Assembly (NCBI GenBank): GCA_973895155.1
Contig: OZ316891.1
Location: 10,106,001 to 10,170,000, forward strand
Length of the DNA: 64,000 nucleotides
Direction of reading: 5' to 3'
Source of the DNA: Marsupella aquatica
Lineage: Eukaryota > Marchantiophyta
Both the position numbers and the translations under genes were made by a program. Shown here one piece after another: positions 22,701 to 34,900 of this stretch. Every line of letters starts with the position of its first letter. Positions within the stretch are counted from its first letter, which is position 1. The notes below the pieces were generated by a model. It was not told where the DNA came from, did not search any database, and saw only the letters and a list, made by a program, of their open reading frames with translations.

Positions 22701-22817
22701 TCATTCAGCCCCCGTCCCCAGGGTGAATCAAGATTCTCAAAAAATGATTCTTGTTGTATGTTTCTGCTACCATTGAACCGGCGGTAACGGGGAGACGTAC
22801 ATTAATTTCAGGCTAGC
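22701..22817 (+). repeat. Structured repeat, copy 3
   Basis: The stem is GTATGTTTC (22756-22764) with GAGACGTAC (22792-22800), all nine positions paired including G-U. The inner TACC/GGTA helix is also present. The upstream hairpin uses CAAGA/TCTTG, a sequence different from copies 1 and 2 at the same position. Confidence 0.7.
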
Positions 22818-23556
22818 ACTATAGAGAAGAAAGGAGTAATAAACCAGGAAAAAGCATGAATCATATACCTAGAGAGACTTGAGCCATACCCGTGGTCCTC
22901 GTGCCATGCTGGTGGAGCCCGTGTGAAAAACAGACACAATAGTGCTCTGTGCAAAAGTCACTGCAATAGAGGATCTAGAGTACTAAAGTAATGATACATA
23001 ACAGCAAGCTAAACAGACGAGAGCTGACAGAGAAGGTGTGAGATTGTGAGAAGGTACTAATAGAGAATCTAGAGTACTGGAGCAATGATAGATAATGTCA
23101 AGCTAAACCAACGAGAGCTGACAGAAAAGGTGTGAGAATGTACTTGAGAAAAAGATCCTATCAGGAAAAAAAAGTCAGGAAGCAACTCGCTATCTCCAAC
23201 GTAAACAGTTGTTAGGAAAGGACCTAGTCAGGAACAGTCATAGAGCAAGATGCGCCTAGAATGAACATAATGAACAACTACAGTGCTTTTTAAGGTATGC
23301 AGGGAAACTAGGGGAGGCAGCTGCGTGACGGGATGAAATCGTGAGCGTTGTTAGGGCAGCCGCCAGGGGTGGTGGTTTACATTAGTAAAACCTAATACAT
23401 GTAAGAAATATTTTTACATATTTAGTAAAGTATCTGTAATATAAGCCCCGGCATAGGGCAATTTTTTAATTTTTTACTAGTTGTATGTAAGATTTTCATC
23501 CTTTATAGATAACTTTAATTTTATTCAGTATTGTAGGTCAAATGCCACCATTTATC

Positions 23557-23560
<4 letters not shown>
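22818..23560. other. Non-coding, short internal duplication
   Basis: No gene is recognised. A phrase of about 60 bases (AGAGGATCTAGAGTACT through ACGAGAGCTGACAGAGAAGGTGTGAG) at about 22970-23045 is repeated with changes at about 23060-23135. Confidence 0.5.

Positions 23561-23596
<36 letters not shown>
23561..23596. repeat. (GA)18 microsatellite
   Basis: Eighteen uninterrupted GA dinucleotides, a simple-sequence repeat. Confidence 0.95.
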
Positions 23597-23598
<2 letters not shown>

Positions 23599-23799
23599 CA
23601 CTCATACTTAGAGCAGCTTGTTAGCCTAGACTATGAGAGATGTATGGTGTTAGCGAGTGATTTATTTATTCTCTTGACAATGGATATAGCCTAGACAAGG
23701 TCATACACATGTCTTTGTGTTAGTGTCGATTGATATTATAAACCTGTTTGATTTGACGTTGTGCTGTCAAATATTGTCTCAACACCTTGTAACATTTGC

Positions 23800-25090
23800 T
23801 TATGCCCACCATGTAGGATAGATACCCACCATATCTGAATGAGCCTGTCACACCATTCTAGACAGCATTAGAGTATATCATGTTGTCTAGGTTTATATGT
23901 TTTGTATGTGTGTTATATGAGCCGATAGAGTTCAATTCATGTTTGAGAGAGATAGTTATCCCTTTGTTGTGGGTCAAAGGCCTCACTTCTTTGATGTTGA
24001 GCCTTTGAGCATGACCTCTGGCGGCTATGGTGTGGCTGACCAGTTTTGTGTATACGTAACGTAGATTCCTCAAAGTGCGAGGTGCATTTGGCTCGATATC
24101 TATATGTGATCGTTCCGGATGGGATTGGATGTTTGATTGGTGTCGATCGTGGTTTGGTTGTATTGAGATTATTGTGGGTTTTGGACATGTGTGGACATGA
24201 GTTCCACTTGCAGCCCATTCTCTTATGTTTGTTTGTGCTCATGTTTGTATATGTGTGACATGCGATGTATGTTGCGTAACGATGTGTATGCACATAACAA
24301 GCCTCAAGTTCTTGTATAGCCAACTCTAGCTGTTTTGATTCATTATACGGCCCAGATTTAATTTAAGAGAATACTAAGCCCAAAGTTCTTGTAAAATCAG
24401 CAACAGCCATTTCCATGCATTATAGAGTCTAGATTAATTTAATCTTAGAGGGAATAATTAGCTCTAGATCTCTTGAAAAACTAACTACAACCAGTTCCAC
24501 TCATCATAGAGCATAGGTTTAATAGTAGTGGGAAGGAAAAGCCCCTTCCTTGTAAAGAAAACTGCACGGTCCATTAACACTCATTATAGTGTCCAGATTT
24601 GAAGGGAGATGGAATTTAAAAACACATATCCTTGTAAAGCTGTTTGCACCATTTCCACTCATTGTAGTGTCCTTCTTAATCTTAGATGGAATGGAAAGGT
24701 AGAGTTCTTGTAAATCCACCCCGGGCCCTTGAATCTTCCACTCATTATCATTGAACACTATAATATTTGAGACCGCCCATTCAGGCCAATCCTCTGTTTA
24801 CGAGATGTCAATGTCATTTGGGCGGGGAAGAAATCCTGGCCGTTCGCTGGAAAAATGTGTTTGTGGTTGCCATAGATCGACCGGCCAGAAACATTTCCCC
24901 ACGTATCCTCGCCCTTTGCGACTTGCCTTACCATCCATACCTTACCCTAGCTAATTCTGCTACGCAAAGGCATTGGGCTAGTAAGATCCAATGGGCTTGT
25001 AAGAAGCAATTCAATCTAATTTAGAGGGATTAAAAACCTGAGTCCTTGTAAACTAATGGCAGCCGTTACCATTTAATCTTAGAGTAAATT
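23800..25090 (+). repeat. Degenerate interspersed repeat family, first cluster
   Basis: Units of about 70-90 bases recur six or more times from 24305. Each carries variants of TTCTTGTAAA, CCATTTCCACTCATTATAG, GTCCAGATTTAATCT and AGAGGGAAT. A second phrase of the family, CACCATGTAGGATAGATA, appears at 23809. The same phrases fill 30180-31280. No gene is recognised within the cluster. Confidence 0.65.
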
Positions 25091-28000
25091 AAACGAAGAA
25101 AAAACAAAGCCACCCTAATTATTTCCCTCTCTCGTTCGTTCTCTCTTCTTTCTTCTCTCGTCTCTCTTCGTTCTTTCTTCGAAGGACACTCTTGCGACAC
25201 TGTTGCCATGCGATTCGCTTGCATTTGCGTCGAACACATCTTCAAGTCAGATTGACAGACATCGGTGCAGACTGGAGACCTTGAATCGCATTCCCAGACT
25301 TGCGATACGATTTTACGAGGCGAAATAGGAGTTTCGGGAAAGGAGGTTGTTGAAGAGGAAACGCTTCGACGGAAGAGGCGGACGTGGGAAACGATGGAGC
25401 GGACAAGTTGGAGGAATTCGTGTTTCTGAGAGGAGGATGGTGATTGTTTGTTCTCCGTCGTCGTCGAGAAGGGGAGAAGCAAGGGGAGGGATGGACTGGG
25501 TGACAGATAGAGCCTGTCTAGAACCATAAAGGAATCAACAAAGGTAGTGAGGCCGACAGATAGAGCCTGGGTAGTAAGTGCCAAACAGAAATCGAGAAGA
25601 GTAGAAGTAGAGAAGGGGAAGAAGGGGTGGAGCGAGAGAGACAGAGAGAGAATAGTGATTGATCAGAAGAGCTGGCATTTATTCAGAAATCACTTCGCAT
25701 GGCTATACCGGTGTACCTGCAAGTAGCAGTAGTGTTGGTTTGGCTGCAAACGCCCCTCTTGAAGCCTTTGAGCTACTATCTCTGCTGGAGGAAGAACAAC
25801 AGCAGATGTTTAGCGTCACTCGATCCCACCTTCTCGGCGGCAACAAGTCTCTCGACTGCTTGTTGGAACGCTTCGGATGGCTGTGAGCACCTTTCCAACG
25901 CCGTGTGCTGGTTCTTTGTCACGGGAGTCGTGCTCGTCGCAAACTGCAGACTTGTCCTCAGCCTCTACCTCCGGAAGCTGCACCTATAATGGACTTGATC
26001 GAGTCATCTGGGATTTCAATTTCATAAGTAAGTGGGCAGAGAAAGCTTTTTATGGACCAGCCTTCACGTTTGTACCTTGAGGTCCTTCTGTGTCCTGTGA
26101 ACGAGGTACTGGATGGGGCCCGGGGTAGAGTTTTGAATCTATTGGACTTCTGCAATGGCGTGGAATTACTGCCGACTGTGAGGGTAATCAAAGCAGATCT
26201 GCAATTAGTTTTCTTGCGTTTGGACAACCTTCAACAATGTCGCAGCAGGGGCCTTTCGGTCGACAGTCTAAAAGTTCACGAGCAGCGAAATGAGAATAAT
26301 CTGGGCGTGGAAGGAGCCACTAGTTTTGAAGTGGATTCTTGACATTTGATAGTGCTTGAAACCTTACAGAGGAAGAATTGCGATCAAGAGTCCAACAATT
26401 TTGCAAGTGCTGAATGAAAACAAATTTTACCACGAAGGAGCCACTCTCGTTTGTTCAAATTGCTTAGCAGAGCTACCAAAGAGTAGCTTAGATTTGAGGT
26501 GGCATGTGAGAAGTCTTGCACCTGGGAAACTACAGTCCTTGTTCGGTCTGACAAAACTCACTTGAAGAAAGGGAGGTGGCAAGCCATGTATGTGTGCTTG
26601 TTTACTTGGGTGTAAATACATCACGATGGAGGGGGCGTCGTTCTGCTCATTTGAAATTCAAGATTATCCCACTCCGGTATTTTGCGCACAGCAATGCTTG
26701 CTGGTCTAAAATAATTTCATTTTCCTTGGGCAGTCTTCCATTCTGATTTGCAGTAACCCACTTATGGATGATGTTAAGCTTGGAAGCTTTAACAGTCGAC
26801 AATGGATGTAAGCAACCTCGCTCCGTAATGTTGCACTCTTTGTTCTGAAAAGAGTTGGGATTGTAGTTGTCCTTGGTATGTAAATTCTTTCCAATCGTTC
26901 ACTCACAGGCACCACCTCATGATTAGTGGTCGGCATGACCGCTGGATAAAGACCCTCCTGAGACCCTGTTTCGTGAATGCTCTCTTCTATCAACAGGAGC
27001 CGACGCTGCTGTCTTCTCCGCAACTCCTATGACCGCTAAAGATTACTTACTAGAAGAACGATTGTCATGTCTTGCCAGCACTTTCCAGTTATGAAGAGAT
27101 GGATTTCAGTTTCCAAAGTGAACGGCCCCGTGTCCATGTTGCTTTCCTGTTCAGCATTCTACTTGGAAGGCTTCTTGTGTCCCCTAGTTGGGTATTCGAG
27201 GCTTTCGTGACTGGTGTATCTCTTCGATTTTCGTAGGTTTTCCATATATGTGCACTTCTCTCAGACAACAATAGGCTTTTCCCAGTATTCTTTCATTCCT
27301 TGGTCCGCACTTTTCTGAAAATGACAATGAGTGAGTGGTGCAGGCCAAAACGATTTCGAAAATATCCGAAAATCAATTTGCAATCCGAGTCCAATTGCAC
27401 TGGAAAGAAGACGGTTCCCACAAATATGTGTCTTACTAAGATGATGCCCGCTCTTGACAAAAAATTGTGCCCCCACATGTGAAGAAGAGTCCAATCGGGA
27501 GGTCGGTGAAGGATAGTTAAGTTGTAATAGTCTTTGCTTTTTTGTCAACTCTCTGTCCTGAGCAGCAAGAGAGTCGGAGCGAATGGTTGACGACAAAGAT
27601 TTGTACGGAAGCTGTAGAAATGTGCCCACCAAACTGCTGCCCAGTCTGTTTGACCACCTACCCTAGATGAGGCCTGTGAAACAATCAATGACTCCTGACT
27701 AGAACGGTCAAGCAGAGGTGACTCGGTTGGACGATCGATTGATGCTCTCAATCTGCGCGCAGGGAAGAGGGCAGTTTTCTCTATCAACATGCTTCTGTGT
27801 CCACGATAGTTTCAGGACAAAGAGTACAACATATCCTAACGATAGCTGACAAGAAAACACACCAGATTCATGTTGTAGAATATCCGGGTGCAATATTGTC
27901 ATGCGTATCATCTCCAGTTCTGTCGAGAGAAGAGAGACAGCCCTCCATCGTCAACCGAAGAATCTGCCCAGGAGTGCCTACCCTAGATTTGACCTAAGAA

Positions 28001-29500
28001 ACAGCTGAATGGGTACGATCCGAGATTCAGAGCAGAGGTAACGTTGGATAATCGGGGATGCCGCAGAGGTAGGAAGGGAGTTTTTGACATGTTTTACCTC
28101 ACTTTCCAAGATGCATTCAGGACAAACAGTACCGACACTTTAGAATGGGAGTTGCAAAGACAACGTAAGAGATGCATGTTCACTCCACTGGACAGATTCA
28201 GAATTTCCCCTCCACAATGTTATGGTGATTTCTCCCCTCTTTGAACCCAAACTACCTCCAATTTGGCCAGTTTTCTGCATACTTAGGGTATCTTTTGAAA
28301 TTGGGCGTCTCTCACGGACTTCAAAGGTTTGCCATGGAGGTACTGTAGTTGTCCAAGAATCACATACTAATTGGAAGGTTTGGAAGAACCACCAGCTCTT
28401 AAAATTAGATACCAAGCGAGGGCCAAATGGAGGTCTAGTCGCATATTGCGACGAAAAACCTCAGAAATGGACGTCCTTTGTTGCAAAACAAAGGTGTCTT
28501 AGAGGGATTTCATGAAACAAGAAATTTCAGAAACAAGACTAAGTCTGTAACTCAGAAAGTATCAAGCAATTGGGGGATCGACCGTCTTATTTGAGAGCCC
28601 AACTGGAGGAAAGGAATTCTGAGAGTCGACGTTCATGAATCCGATTCCCCACCACCAAAGACTCCGGAACATCGGTGTCGTATGATCAATCATCTGTTAC
28701 GGTTTAGGGTTTGTAAGCTCTCACCGAGTCACCAGTCTCGACTCTTGGAGGATATGATCAAATAATTAGATTTTGTACACCGACCACTGCAAACTGTCTC
28801 GTGACTGAAAGGCGATTAAAGCTTTGAAGCAGGGCTCAACTCAGTCGTCAATTCAAGTTTACGGTGAGGGCGGGAGGCAGCTGAGTTTCAGAGTACATCA
28901 TTCTGTCTCTAACAGAAATGCAGCTGCAGAAGGAGGGCTCGAAGGACACGAAATTAACAAACAATCATGGACAGGACAGTCCAATCGATGTCTGGTGTTG
29001 TTGTGGAATGAATGAAATGAAATGGAAGAGAAGAGACACGTAAATTCTGTACAACATTCAATTGATTGTTTCATTTGTTTGGTACTGTTGTCGAAATGAA
29101 CGGGATGAGGGAGCAAGCTCACGTACACAGGGAGGATCCATATGAAATGCTGTTGTGGGTGGTGCATTCAATGTGCTTTGTGTGTTCCTGCCTGTACAGT
29201 ACGATCAGATGATCATCCTTGTTCACTGAAGTCATTTTCGATTTCTCGTATTTGTAGGCTCAGCATTCAAGTTACTCCAAAGGTGTCTGAATGTCCATTC
29301 TTTGAATGTTACTCAAAAGCAGTCTGAATGTTCGTAGAAATGATATCAAAATAATTTTGATATTTATAACATCCCATGGTTCTTTTCATCCACACATATT
29401 TGGTGGGGCCCTAGAGTCATTGCCTAGAAACATCTAGCTTCATTTGAGATTTATTAATAATATTTTTGGATCTAAAGTCACAGATCATGCTCCCATCTTC
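25091..29500. other. No convincing gene; scattered short open frames
   Basis: Open frames of 60-172 residues occur on both strands, none with a recognised domain. The most coding-like is plus strand 26052-26342 (96 residues, Leu-rich, LLDFCNGVELLPTVRVIKAD). It follows an AA|GTAAGT donor-like site at about 26027, but I could not build an exon chain around it. It may be a decayed gene. Confidence 0.3.
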
Positions 29501-29506
29501 GTGATT

Positions 29507-30040
29507 GTGTCACCTTTCTTTTATGGAAGTTAGGGTAGCTTTACAAGAAGTTTGGTCATTACTTTCATTTATTAGTGCTGAATTAAAATCTGGACAATAT
29601 AATGAGTGTATGGGTTTGCCCATCCCTCAATCTACTTGACCAATTCAAAGCTTTAGCTGAGTAGAGCAAAGGTTGTTTTACGATAAATGTGTCACCTTTG
29701 TCTCTCCTCTGGAAGGTAGGGTGGCTTTACAAGAAGTCTGGTCATTGCTTCCTTTATTCAGGCTGGGATAAAATCTGGACCTTAAACTGAGTATATGTGT
29801 TTGTCCATCCCTCAATCTACTTGGGCAAAATCATATCTTTAGCTCAATAGAGCTTTACAATCCATGGTCACCTTTTTCCTCTGGAAGTTAGGGTGCCTTA
29901 CACTACATTTGGTCACTGCTTCCATTTTTATTCCCACTGAGAAATCTGGGCATTATAACGAGCATGTGTGTTTGCCCATCCCTCAATTACATTATACAAA
30001 ATCAAATCTTTAGCTCAAGCAAGCAAAGGATGGCTTTAGG
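29507..30040 (+). repeat. Three tandem units of about 180 bp
   Basis: Units begin at 29507, 29689 and 29866. Each contains GTCACCTTT, GGAAGTTAGGGTGGCTTTAC or close variants, TTGGTCATTGCTTCC, AAATCTGGACATTATAA and GTTTGCCCATCCCTCAAT. The units differ by perhaps a fifth of their bases. There is no coding potential. Confidence 0.75.
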
Positions 30041-30173
30041 ATACAGTAATGTCGCTTTTGACTTCTTGTTCTAACTATAACACTCTAGATCAAAAACCTT
30101 TTGAAATGAACTTCAATAAATACAAATACTTGAAAGGAGTAAAATTTTGGAAATGTTTGTACCACCTGTTGTA

Positions 30174-31290
30174 GGTGGTCTAAAATTCTAAGCAGAATGG
30201 CATTTCCTTCCCACTGCTTGCCATGTAGGATGGGAGGATTGGAAGACACCATACCTGAATTGGCCTGCTCGTTATTATCAAACCAACTTAAGCCTATCGC
30301 AGTTGTTGTCCAATCCAGATTTAATCATAGAGGGAATAAAACAAAGCAATTGGCATGTTGGATGAATTGAGCCCATACCAGTAATGGCCCCAAATGCTTA
30401 CCATATAGAATAGTAGGGAACACACCAGTATTGGCCCCCCAAAGCTTACATTTACTGAAAGGGCATGTAGAATGCCAGCTGGAGCCATTTCCACTCAATA
30501 TAAAATCTAGGTTTAATCTCACAGAGAATAGAAAGAAACTCCAATTTCCCTGGGCCCACTACTGGCCAAGTAGGGTCCCATACACTAAGCCTGAATGGGC
30601 CCCATTTCCTTGGGCCCACTGCCTTCCACTTAGGATCGTTAGACACCATACTGGCATGGGCCCCAAATGCTTGCCAGGTAGGATTGGTAGAAACCATCTG
30701 ATTGGGTATGCGCCTCAAGTACTTGTGAAGGCAGTTTCCATTAAAGAAATGGTCCAGATTTGGCGTCCGAGTGAATAAAATGAAGCACCAATGAGCTCAT
30801 TTTGGGCCCACTACTTGCCATGTAGGATCCATAGACACCATATCTCTATGCCCCCCTCCCCGCAAGTTCTTGTAAAACCAATTGGAGCCAATTCCACTCC
30901 ATTATACCATCCAAGGTTTATGCCATCCGAGTTCAATCTCAGAGGGAAAGAAAAGAAGCAATGGGACCCTATTTTTTGGGGCACACCACTTACCATCAAG
31001 CATCTGTTTACACCATATCAATAGCGCTCCCCCCCCCCCCCCCCCCCCAATGTCTTGTATAGTCACTCTTAAACCCTAACAAAATAAACCCTTCCATGTT
31101 AGCAATTACTTTATAATTTGGGCCCACTCCGCATTTTCTTGGGCCCACTTGCCATGCCTTACTTGGGCCCTCTGCTGGCCATGGAGGATGCTTAGACACC
31201 ATACCGGTAAGTGCCCCCCTAGTTCCTGTAAAGCCTGGAGCCGTTTGCCCTCATTATACGGTCCAGATTTGATCTCAATGCCGGGTTCAC
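30174..31290 (+). repeat. Degenerate interspersed repeat family, second cluster
   Basis: Alternating phrases TTGGGCCCACTACTTGCCA, TGTAGGAT, TAGACACCATAC and TTCTTGTAAA, GGAGCCATTTCCACTC, CCAGATTTAATCTCAGAGGG occur about five to six times. The start (GGTGGTCTAAAATT) matches, in reverse orientation, the hairpin at 11176-11209. A run of 20 C lies at 31029-31048. Confidence 0.7.
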
Positions 31291-31378
31291 TATTGGAAAT
31301 GAGCATCAAGAACGAAGAGATGCAAGTCCTGAATCGTCGATGAAAGAGGAACATTTCGTTCTCGGTTGACAGGTAAAG

Positions 31379-31700
31379 GAGGAGGAGGAGGAGGAGGAGG
31401 AGCAGCGATTTTGCCAACATTGCAGTGGTGGATGCGGGCGCGCAGTAGCGGTAGCGGCAATAGGAAGAGGAGGAGGAGGAGGCGGAGAAGCAGAGAAGGA
31501 CGAGGAGGAGGAGCAGAGAAGCGTGATGATGAGAAGGAGGGCAACGAGGAACAGAGGATGCATATTGGTCGACGGACAACGAAGCTTGACAATGATGAAG
31601 AACAGGAGCAGTTCTGCTGATGGAGACTGTTGGGAACATGAGCAGCATGAGACGACGACGACGACGACAACAATCATGAGGCGGTATTTGATTATCCACA
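31379..31700. repeat. GGA and GAC trinucleotide repeats upstream of the 1,818-residue gene
   Basis: Interrupted (GGA)n at 31378-31400, 31459-31480 and 31500-31515, and (GAC)n at 31652-31668. These make long but low-complexity frames on the minus strand, which I do not regard as genes. The position suggests 5' untranslated or promoter sequence of the gene starting at 31937. Confidence 0.7.
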
Positions 31701-31936
31701 GGGGAAGAACGAGAGGGTCAGGGGATCCAATGCGGTGGACATAAAAAGCTGGACATGTGGTCCATTCCTCCATGGGAAGATTTCCTGCGGCTCGTGCGCT
31801 CTGACGGCATGGTGCGATCGAGAGATGGAAGAGGCGGAAGACTTGTAGGCCGAATTGATAGCATGATAAAGAGCAGGTGCCCTTTGGCAGGACGGAGGAG
31901 GGAGGGTAGGCTTGAATTGTTGTTGTGTCTCAAAAA

Positions 31937-34900
31937 ATGTTGAATCCAGAGGCGGCAGGGGGAGGAGGAGGTGAAGGCGGAGGAACCCTGCCCCAGCTGA
32001 GTAGCGCTGGACAGGGAATATTTATATACAAGAAAGCGTGGAAAGACTGGTTCGCAAGCACGGCAGAGCTCGGAAACAAGACAAACTTGGCTACCGCTTC
32101 TTCTGCTGTTGCTGCTGCTGCTTCGGTAACTCACATTGTTGCACAAAGGGGGCCTACAAAGGACGTTGACCAGGATCCCGTGCATTCTCGCATCTGTGGC
32201 GGCACCAACAGTATTAGTACAACGGGAAGGGCTTGTGCTGCTGGAGTGGTGGAGCCGCCGCTGGGAAAGACGGGCAAGGCTGTCACTGGGGCGGATAAGA
32301 TCAATCGTTGGAATACTCACAAAAAGGATACCTGCAAGTGTGCCTTGTGCAAGCAATCGAGAGGAGAACAGAAGAGCTCTTGGTACAACCATGATCAGTT
32401 GAATTGCCCGTGCGCCGTCTGCAGACAATCCAGAGGAAAATCGAGGCTCAAAGGCAAAGTAGGAGTACGCAGAGTAGGAAATGTAGGAGGAGAGCCCATT
32501 TGTGGGAAGCACTCCACTCCTTCCATGCCTGCAACAAGGGCTTCCTGGCTGTCAAGTCCCGAGCCCAGTGTGGAATGCTGGTCGTGCTCGAGGGAGCTTC
32601 CTCGTTGTGGAGGAGGTCAGCTAGAGAAACCATCACCATTCGCTCCTTCGCAGCAGCACGCATCATTTTCTTCTTGCAGCAATGTTCTCAATTCGAGTTT
32701 TGCAACTCTTCCTGTCCGTTCAGAGAGCTGCGCAACAACAGGGATACCGATACCGTGGCAGCAAAAGCTCGCCAATCTTGCCAAAGGACACACAGACTTT
32801 TCTTCAGTGCATGGAATTTCTCCGACTTCGAGCTCGTTGCTTGCTCCAAGCGCGAAATGGGCGTCTGAAAAAATCCGTGAAGGGCTCATATGTGAGCAGA
32901 AATTGGGTGAGTAAATCCCCTCAGTCTCATTTTGTGCCTTCTGGTCGTGAGCCCCTGCTTTTGACTTGGCGACAATACCCACTAATAATGTCTTCCATCG
33001 AACACTTTTCGGACGAATTGTACTTAGGTACATTATTTTTGTAAACCTCGAGTACGTCGTAATTCTATTGTCACATCCCTGAACATTATGTTGTGTTTGA
33101 TGTTCTTCAATCTCAATCTTGTATTGGGCTAGGGGTTTATTCATAAACCCTTACTTCCAGTACATGTCAACGGAAATAGTGAGATCATTGTTCACTAGGC
33201 TATCTGTAGTTCAGAATTCGAGGACATCTGCTCTCTACTTTCACGTTGTGTGTACCCAACGTGTCATGATTGGGAGCTGAGCAACTTTGTCATGAGCGTC
33301 CTTTCCTGCAGGTTGTTCCTACCATCCGGAAAGTATAGATGCTGAGCGAAAGGCGTTCCAAACGAATTTATTTAGCAAGCCAAGGTACTGTGTTACGGAA
33401 GTGTGCTTTCGTTCCATCTGAATTTGGGTTCGTTTAGATTCGATTTTTTTCAAGTGACTGTGCATGTGAGCGTTCAGATGATGCTTTCCAGACTTCGCAC
33501 TAGAATGGCTGTCGATCTTTGACATTTTGGGTATGCACGGCAGGTGTTCAAGGTGGCCAAACACAGACCGCGCCTTTTCCACAAACTATACTGGGAGCAA
33601 CTCTGATGGCGTTCAGCATTGCACAAGCGGTTGCGTTAATGTGCGGCGAAGTTGTGGGCACCCTGCAGTGTCGTCCAGCAATTGCAGCACTCGTCTTTCC
33701 TGGCAAAACACTGTGAACAGGCGTCAAGATGTAGTTGGAACTTCAACTGGGTTGTACAATGCTGAGTCGCCGCTACTTGAAACGAAAAAGCTGAACGAAC
33801 AATTTGCGCACTCATGGGAGTCAGTAAAAGAAACGTCACCTGCCGTTTCCTCTGTGACCGAAAGAGAGGGTCACTGTAGTGCTTATCCCAACTTCGGTTT
33901 TATCGGTAAAACTGAGGCGAATGCAGTTGGGGTACTCCCAGACCGATTCCTTTCACTCGGACAGAGTACCTCCTTTTTTGGAAGACATGCTTCTTCAATG
34001 GCTTATGGGCAACCCGATGCTGCTTCTCACTCAACCATATATCCAGAAATGGACTTTAAACCAGCTTATGTGCCACTCCAATCGTCCAACTCACCCCATG
34101 CTTTCTCTGGTAGATCCTCTTCAGTTGTCCAGTTCCCTTTCGGCCTTGAGGTGCAAGCAGAAGCTGAGCGTGATATATACCAACCCGATAGTCATCTTCA
34201 GGCACCGATTCATACTCGAAGTGTTTCATACAATTTTGATGAGGGAACCACGGAGTCTAGCTCACCTCCCTGTGAAACTACATCAACTACAAGCATATTG
34301 AACGAAAAGGACAATTGCTCTCCCGTCATGGACGTCGATTCGGGTGATATTCTTCGTTCTTCTTGCGCCATACCACAAGGGAGCATAGAGAAACTGATGG
34401 CGCGTACTGGTGTAGGTGCTGGGGCGCAGGCTGTAGATCAACAAATGCAGTCCGTCTGTGACAAAGGAGGTAGTCCAGGTAAACCAGTACGGCAGAATTC
34501 CTCCAAACGCCGGGCTAACCCTGATGACAGCCATTTTACAGTGCGTCAGAAGCGAGCCAAGAGAGAGGGGCTCTCTCAAGCCGTACCGAGGTGGTGCCAG
34601 CTTATCCACTCTAAGTATGACCATGTCACCATTCTTCGAAAGATCTACATAAGGTCTAGGGTACCTAAGCGCTGTCCAGAGTCTCCTTCAACGAAAGGAC
34701 TTGAGCCCAACGTAAGAAAAGATGATTGCAATGGAGGAACCCAGACTCTCGCAGCGCAAGGAAGCAATTTGGAAGGCAGATCTCCATTTGAGGAATCCGT
34801 TGCCCTTAGTAATTTGCACAGCGCAGGCCCAACTAACGTGAGGGAGTCCTCAAATTGGAACGAAGCTCTAGGCCTATTCATTCCTGCACGAAGAGAGGCA

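Noticed and set aside
23937-24323. A 128-residue minus-strand frame rich in His and Thr
   Set aside because: No domain is present, it lies in repeat-derived sequence, and the composition suggests chance.
24751-25024. Open frames at 24751-25024 as a gene
   Set aside because: Two overlapping frames of similar length lie within the degenerate repeat cluster, with no recognisable domain or splice partner.
25659-26342. A plus-strand gene made of several open pieces (Leu-rich, LLDFCNGVELL)
   Set aside because: The pieces lie in different frames and no consistent exon chain or family match could be built.
31106-31773. Long overlapping minus-strand frames rich in Ser, Leu and Pro
   Set aside because: They arise from (GGA)n and (GAC)n repeats read on the opposite strand, with low-complexity products and no domain.
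31718-32512. A 264-residue minus-strand open frame
   Set aside because: It is antisense to exon 1 of the 1,818-residue gene, whose frame is supported by in-phase splicing to eight more exons.
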